Position numbers and translations under genes: made by a program. This document shows, in pieces, positions 61,351 through 64,000 of a stretch of DNA of 64,000 nucleotides. How positions within the stretch are numbered: the stretch's first letter is position 1; the number at the start of each line of letters is the position of its first letter. Under the pieces are notes generated by a model. It saw only the letters and a program-made list of their open reading frames with translations, had not been told where the DNA came from and did no database searches. This stretch comes from Saccharomycopsis phalli. Its lineage: Eukaryota > Ascomycota > Saccharomycetes > Ascoideales > Saccharomycopsidaceae. The stretch covers positions 1,342,501 through 1,406,500 of the forward strand of contig CP073213.1 of assembly GCA_020342235.1 (NCBI GenBank). The letters are read 5' to 3'.

Positions 61351-62058
61351 TTACTCAACAACTTCTAACAAACCGGTGGCAACATCGTAGATCAATCCAT
61401 AGATCTCGATTCTGTTCTCCTTCACTGCGGTCTTTGTGACGTCATTGTCCTCTAGCAAGAACTTCACCTGCTGTTTCACATTTAGTTCCACTAATGCCCG
61501 ATTTTGATCTTGTGCATCTGCCAAGGTGTCACTGTGTTCAAACTTCAAATCGATCAATGGCTTCAACCAATCGATCAATGGTGCAGGAACCCCTTCTTTC
61601 TCACCGCTAGCATAGTAGTCGTTCTTATCGGTAATTTTCAAGCTTCCAGTAACTCCGCCGCATCTAGTGTGCCCCACTACCAAGATCCGCGAGACTTTCA
61701 ACAGGTCCACGGCAAACTTGACGACTGCCTTTGAGGAAATATCGTGCTCGTTATTGAGGATGTTGGCGACATTTCTGTGGGTGAAAATCTCTCCCGGCTG
61801 CAAATTACTCAATGAGTACTCGGAGCATCGGGAATCGGAACAGCCCACCCAAAGAGTGTGTGGAGACTGGCCTTCTGCGTTTGACTCCAAGGTCAGTTTA
61901 TTGGCAGCCGAGGCCCATTTTCTGTTGGCGGCTAAATAATCTTGGATTTGACTGGTTGCTGAAATTCCGGACATTGAAAACGTGCGAGAAAAAAGGGTGG
62001 TATGAAGTTGAGATAGAGAACTGGGGAGTGTTTTATATAATGTCCGAGGTATTGGCAT
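61351..62058 (-). CDS. NCE103: Beta-carbonic anhydrase with alternative N terminus
   Basis: The longest ATG frame (62058) gives 235 residues; ATG 61974 gives 207. Zinc and catalytic residues are present: Cys and the Asp/Arg dyad in LWVGCSDSRCSEYS, and His and Cys in VVGHTRCGGV. The enzyme hydrates CO2 to bicarbonate for carboxylases and CO2 sensing. Residues 1-28 are acid-free and rich in Ser, Thr, Leu and Arg, like a mitochondrial presequence. However, a strong TATATAAAA on the gene strand lies inside this stretch (62038-62030), so the main transcript may start below it and use ATG 61974. Both forms could exist. Confidence 0.93.
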   Translation of the reverse strand: MPIPRTLYKTLPSSLSQLHTTLFSRTFSMSGISATSQIQDYLAANRKWASAANKLTLESNAEGQSPHTLWVGCSDSRCSEYSLSNLQPGEIFTHRNVANILNNEHDISSKAVVKFAVDLLKVSRILVVGHTRCGGVTGSLKITDKNDYYASGEKEGVPAPLIDWLKPLIDLKFEHSDTLADAQDQNRALVELNVKQQVKFLLEDNDVTKTAVKENRIEIYGLIYDVATGLLEVVE

Positions 62059-63508
62059 ACACGTCGATCACACCGTGCTTTAGATAATAGGAGGAATCAG
62101 TTGATTTAAGTAGGAAGAGCCTTAGTTATTATATGCCGATGGTGACGAAAGCATGTCAATGCATATGAAGACATGAATAATACAAAAAAGCTATTAGTCA
62201 CCATTAATTAGTATGAATAGTTGTCAAACTAAATCGTTAAACTCAGATTGCGGTGTATACTACCAAGATAATTTGTGCAAGGGGCGAATGGCGATGGTGT
62301 ACCAAGAACGTGTCATGTGCTCACTTGAGGACGAGTTAAATAACGATATGCAACTATTGACTACCTGAATCAATGGCCGAGCGGCTTATCTATGATTGGC
62401 TATATTTCAGACAATTGAGTCATTACGGTAGTGATAAAAGTGGCTGTAATTTCATGGTGAGTATGATCCTGAGTAAAAAAAAACAAAATAAAAAAAAAAG
62501 TCGAGTGTCTCGAACTGAGTGTCAATACAATAGTGAATTCCGGCGTGGGCGTGCGCCATTTAATAAGTCAAACCATGAATAATCATACATCAGTTGAAGC
62601 TCAGACAATAAGCAACCCCGTGTTTTCTTGACACATGTGGGTGCATTACCCTCTCGGCAATAGACTAGATCATGGGGAGGGGAGTAGCCAGGTGAGGACC
62701 AAGCAGCTGTCACGTGGTGATACTGGGTTTCATCCCCCGAGAAATTCGACACATTGGCCCAAGGCAAATTAGCGGCCCACTGTTTCACGAGAATATCCAT
62801 ATTTCTCGCGTGTGGGACGGTGTCCGGGTGTCTCCGTCATCCATGCGCCAATCCCGGATCATTGTGAGACATTAACTGATAATCACTGCAGCACAACCAA
62901 TCAGGAATTTCATCCATGGCTTTGAAGCTTGTTGTACAAGTCATCTTGTACACGTTATACTGGTAGGTTTTGTCATGTACTGCTTAGCGTACTCTATTTT
63001 AGGCACCGTGTGCCGCATATGGTATGTAAACCCTAGCACCGTGTTTCCCACCGCCCTGAGACTACCAACCAGGGCACAGCAATGGCGCGTCAGGCGCTAA
63101 TTTGTCCAACGTCTTTTTGGGACGCAGATCCCTCGGGGGCCTATCCGAACTCGAGTCCCCGACCATTTTAATGCGCCGAGGAAATATATACAGTGAGTGG
63201 ATATCCGGTTTTATGGTTTTATACGGCAGTATTGTAGTTTCTCGATGGTCCTTGTAGTTTGTTTGTTGGCCGGTTTTGTATGCGCTCTTGAGAAATTACC
63301 ACAATTGGTTTTCACCCCGTATTATTGCCAAATTTAGTGGCAGGCACTGGCAGGTTCCCACTAGAATGGATAGCACTGCACCGGGTTGAAATAGCACATA
63401 GGATTTTCCAATTTTCATATAACTAGTGTTGACGCGCTAGTATTGCTTTTGCAACAGGATTTTTTATACTGTCTATTTCAACTATAGTTGTGTACATGTT
63501 CTGTTAGC
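62059..63508. promoter_or_regulatory. Long divergent NCE103/XBP1 control region
   Basis: At 1450 bases this is the longest gene-free stretch here, and it suggests complex control. Visible sites are GTCACGTG (CACGTG at 62711-62716), a stress-response-type AGGGG at 62678-62682, a CCAAT box at 62897-62901 and TATA-like AAATATATA at about 63182-63190. Two copies of CACCGTGT occur around 63004 and 63038. A 92-codon minus-strand frame at 62522-62800 has no recognisable features and is not called a gene. Confidence 0.45.
63496..63507 (+). CDS. Three-codon upstream ORF before XBP1
   Basis: ATG TTC TGT TAG at 63496-63507 ends one base before the XBP1 ATG at 63509. If included in the mRNA it would force reinitiation or leaky scanning. 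The transcription start is unknown. Confidence 0.3.
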   Translation: MFC

Positions 63509-64000
63509 ATGTCAGAGGTTACTTATTTTGTCAAACCCAAGCTTAATGAGAAAAAGGCAAAGCTTTACAAGAAGAAGTCTCTTAAACATACAATCACCGA
63601 CAACGATGAATTGGATGACGACAACTTCAACTACACGGAATTGAAGTACCCGATACATGGCATCCCTGGCGACATTTATGATAAAATCCCTCACAAGCAA
63701 GCATCCAATTTGCCACATCCGGTGCTCAACCCCGTCATACGGAACAAGTACACCACTTCGGTCGACTCGCGCAACTACTTTACAACCTTCGAATACAAGG
63801 TCAATAACCAATCCATCATCTGGGACTACACCACCGGATACGTTCACTTGACCGGAATCTGGAAGGCATTGGGTAATTCCAAGGCAGACATTTTACACTT
63901 GTTGGACAATGCTCCCGAACTCGAGCCATACTTGAAACGGGTCCGCGGCGGATTCTTGAAGATCCAGGGCAGTTGGCTAAACTACGAAAACTGCTACAAA
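63509..64000 (+). CDS. XBP1: Xbp1-type KilA-N/APSES repressor, 5' part (3' end outside window)
   Basis: ATG 63509 opens 164 codons without a stop up to the window end. Residues about 100-164 are the start of the KilA-N/APSES DNA-binding domain: SIIWDYTTGYVHLTGIWKAL, NSKADILHLL and VRGGFLKIQGSWLNYE match yeast Xbp1 (GWVHLTGIWKA, IKRIRGGFLKIQGTWLPY). Residues 1-30 are Lys-rich. In yeast Xbp1 is a stress- and quiescence-induced repressor of G1 cyclin and many growth genes. The rest of the domain and the C terminus are not visible. Confidence 0.85.
   Translation, partial: MSEVTYFVKPKLNEKKAKLYKKKSLKHTITDNDELDDDNFNYTELKYPIHGIPGDIYDKIPHKQASNLPHPVLNPVIRNKYTTSVDSRNYFTTFEYKVNNQSIIWDYTTGYVHLTGIWKALGNSKADILHLLDNAPELEPYLKRVRGGFLKIQGSWLNYENCYK

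Noticed and set aside
62378-62395. tRNA A-box-like TGGCCGAGCGG
   Set aside because: No B box or acceptor-stem pairing follows at the right distance, so it is not a tRNA-Ser or tRNA-Leu gene.
62522-62800. 92-codon minus-strand ORF beginning with ATG in the NCE103/XBP1 gap
   Set aside because: No recognisable motif, low hydrophobic order, and it overlaps CACGTG and STRE-like promoter sites. Most likely non-coding.
63145-63165. tRNA B-box-like CTCGAGTCCCC
   Set aside because: No A box or cloverleaf could be drawn around it.
1-64000. Mobile elements, LTRs, viral fossils, CRISPR arrays, centromere or telomere repeats
   Set aside because: I looked for reverse transcriptase, integrase, transposase or capsid-like frames, long terminal or inverted repeats and telomeric repeats, and saw none; all larger frames belong to ordinary host genes.

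Overview
This window reads as the nuclear genome of a budding yeast, most likely from the CTG-Ser clade (Debaryomyces/Candida/Meyerozyma-type). Genes are dense and nearly all intronless. The few introns are short with GTAAGT 5' sites and TACTAAC-like branch points. The gene content is typically Saccharomycotina, and a GCF1-type mitochondrial HMG protein is present. In-frame CTG codons are very rare and sit mainly in serine-like or acidic contexts, for example three consecutive CTGs next to AGC in YEL1 and a CTG inside an Asp/Ser run of ORC1. I cannot name the genus from sequence alone. I saw no rRNA or tRNA gene, transposon, LTR, CRISPR array or centromere-like structure.

Layout, left to right: BUB2 (3' part), STV1 (spliced), an unrecognised acidic protein, STB6-like, NOP58, HID1/ECM30, a possible small ORF, TSR2, CNA1, ELP3, YEL1, MBA1, CAR2, VIP1, a divergent PRS1-type PRPP synthetase subunit, PIF1, YND1, RPR2, a membrane-anchored giant coiled coil, PRC1, a small heat-shock protein, REX3, SPE1, ORC1, TEM1, IRC21, GCF1, RPS1, TUS1, CCE1 (spliced), IMH3 (spliced), a CDK/PP1-motif protein, a bZIP factor, NCE103 and the 5' part of XBP1.

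The genes form no operon or cluster, but several functional threads recur. Ribosome and RNA biogenesis: NOP58, TSR2, RPR2, REX3, RPS1, ELP3. Mitochondrial maintenance: PIF1, GCF1, CCE1, MBA1. Mitotic exit: BUB2 is the GAP of TEM1. Nucleotide, arginine and polyamine metabolism: PRS1-type, IMH3, CAR2, SPE1. Vacuole and secretory pathway: STV1, PRC1, YND1, HID1, YEL1. Cell-wall and calcium signalling: TUS1, CNA1.

The points most worth a second look are: the SPE1 upstream ORF whose stop codon overlaps the SPE1 start codon; 36 uninterrupted 14-residue coiled-coil repeats behind one N-terminal membrane segment; two short introns hiding the true N termini of STV1 and CCE1; a PRS1-type protein lacking the usual insertion and several catalytic residues; and dual-start architectures in PIF1 and NCE103. 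Start codons below were set to the first supportable ATG, because several open frames extend upstream without one.
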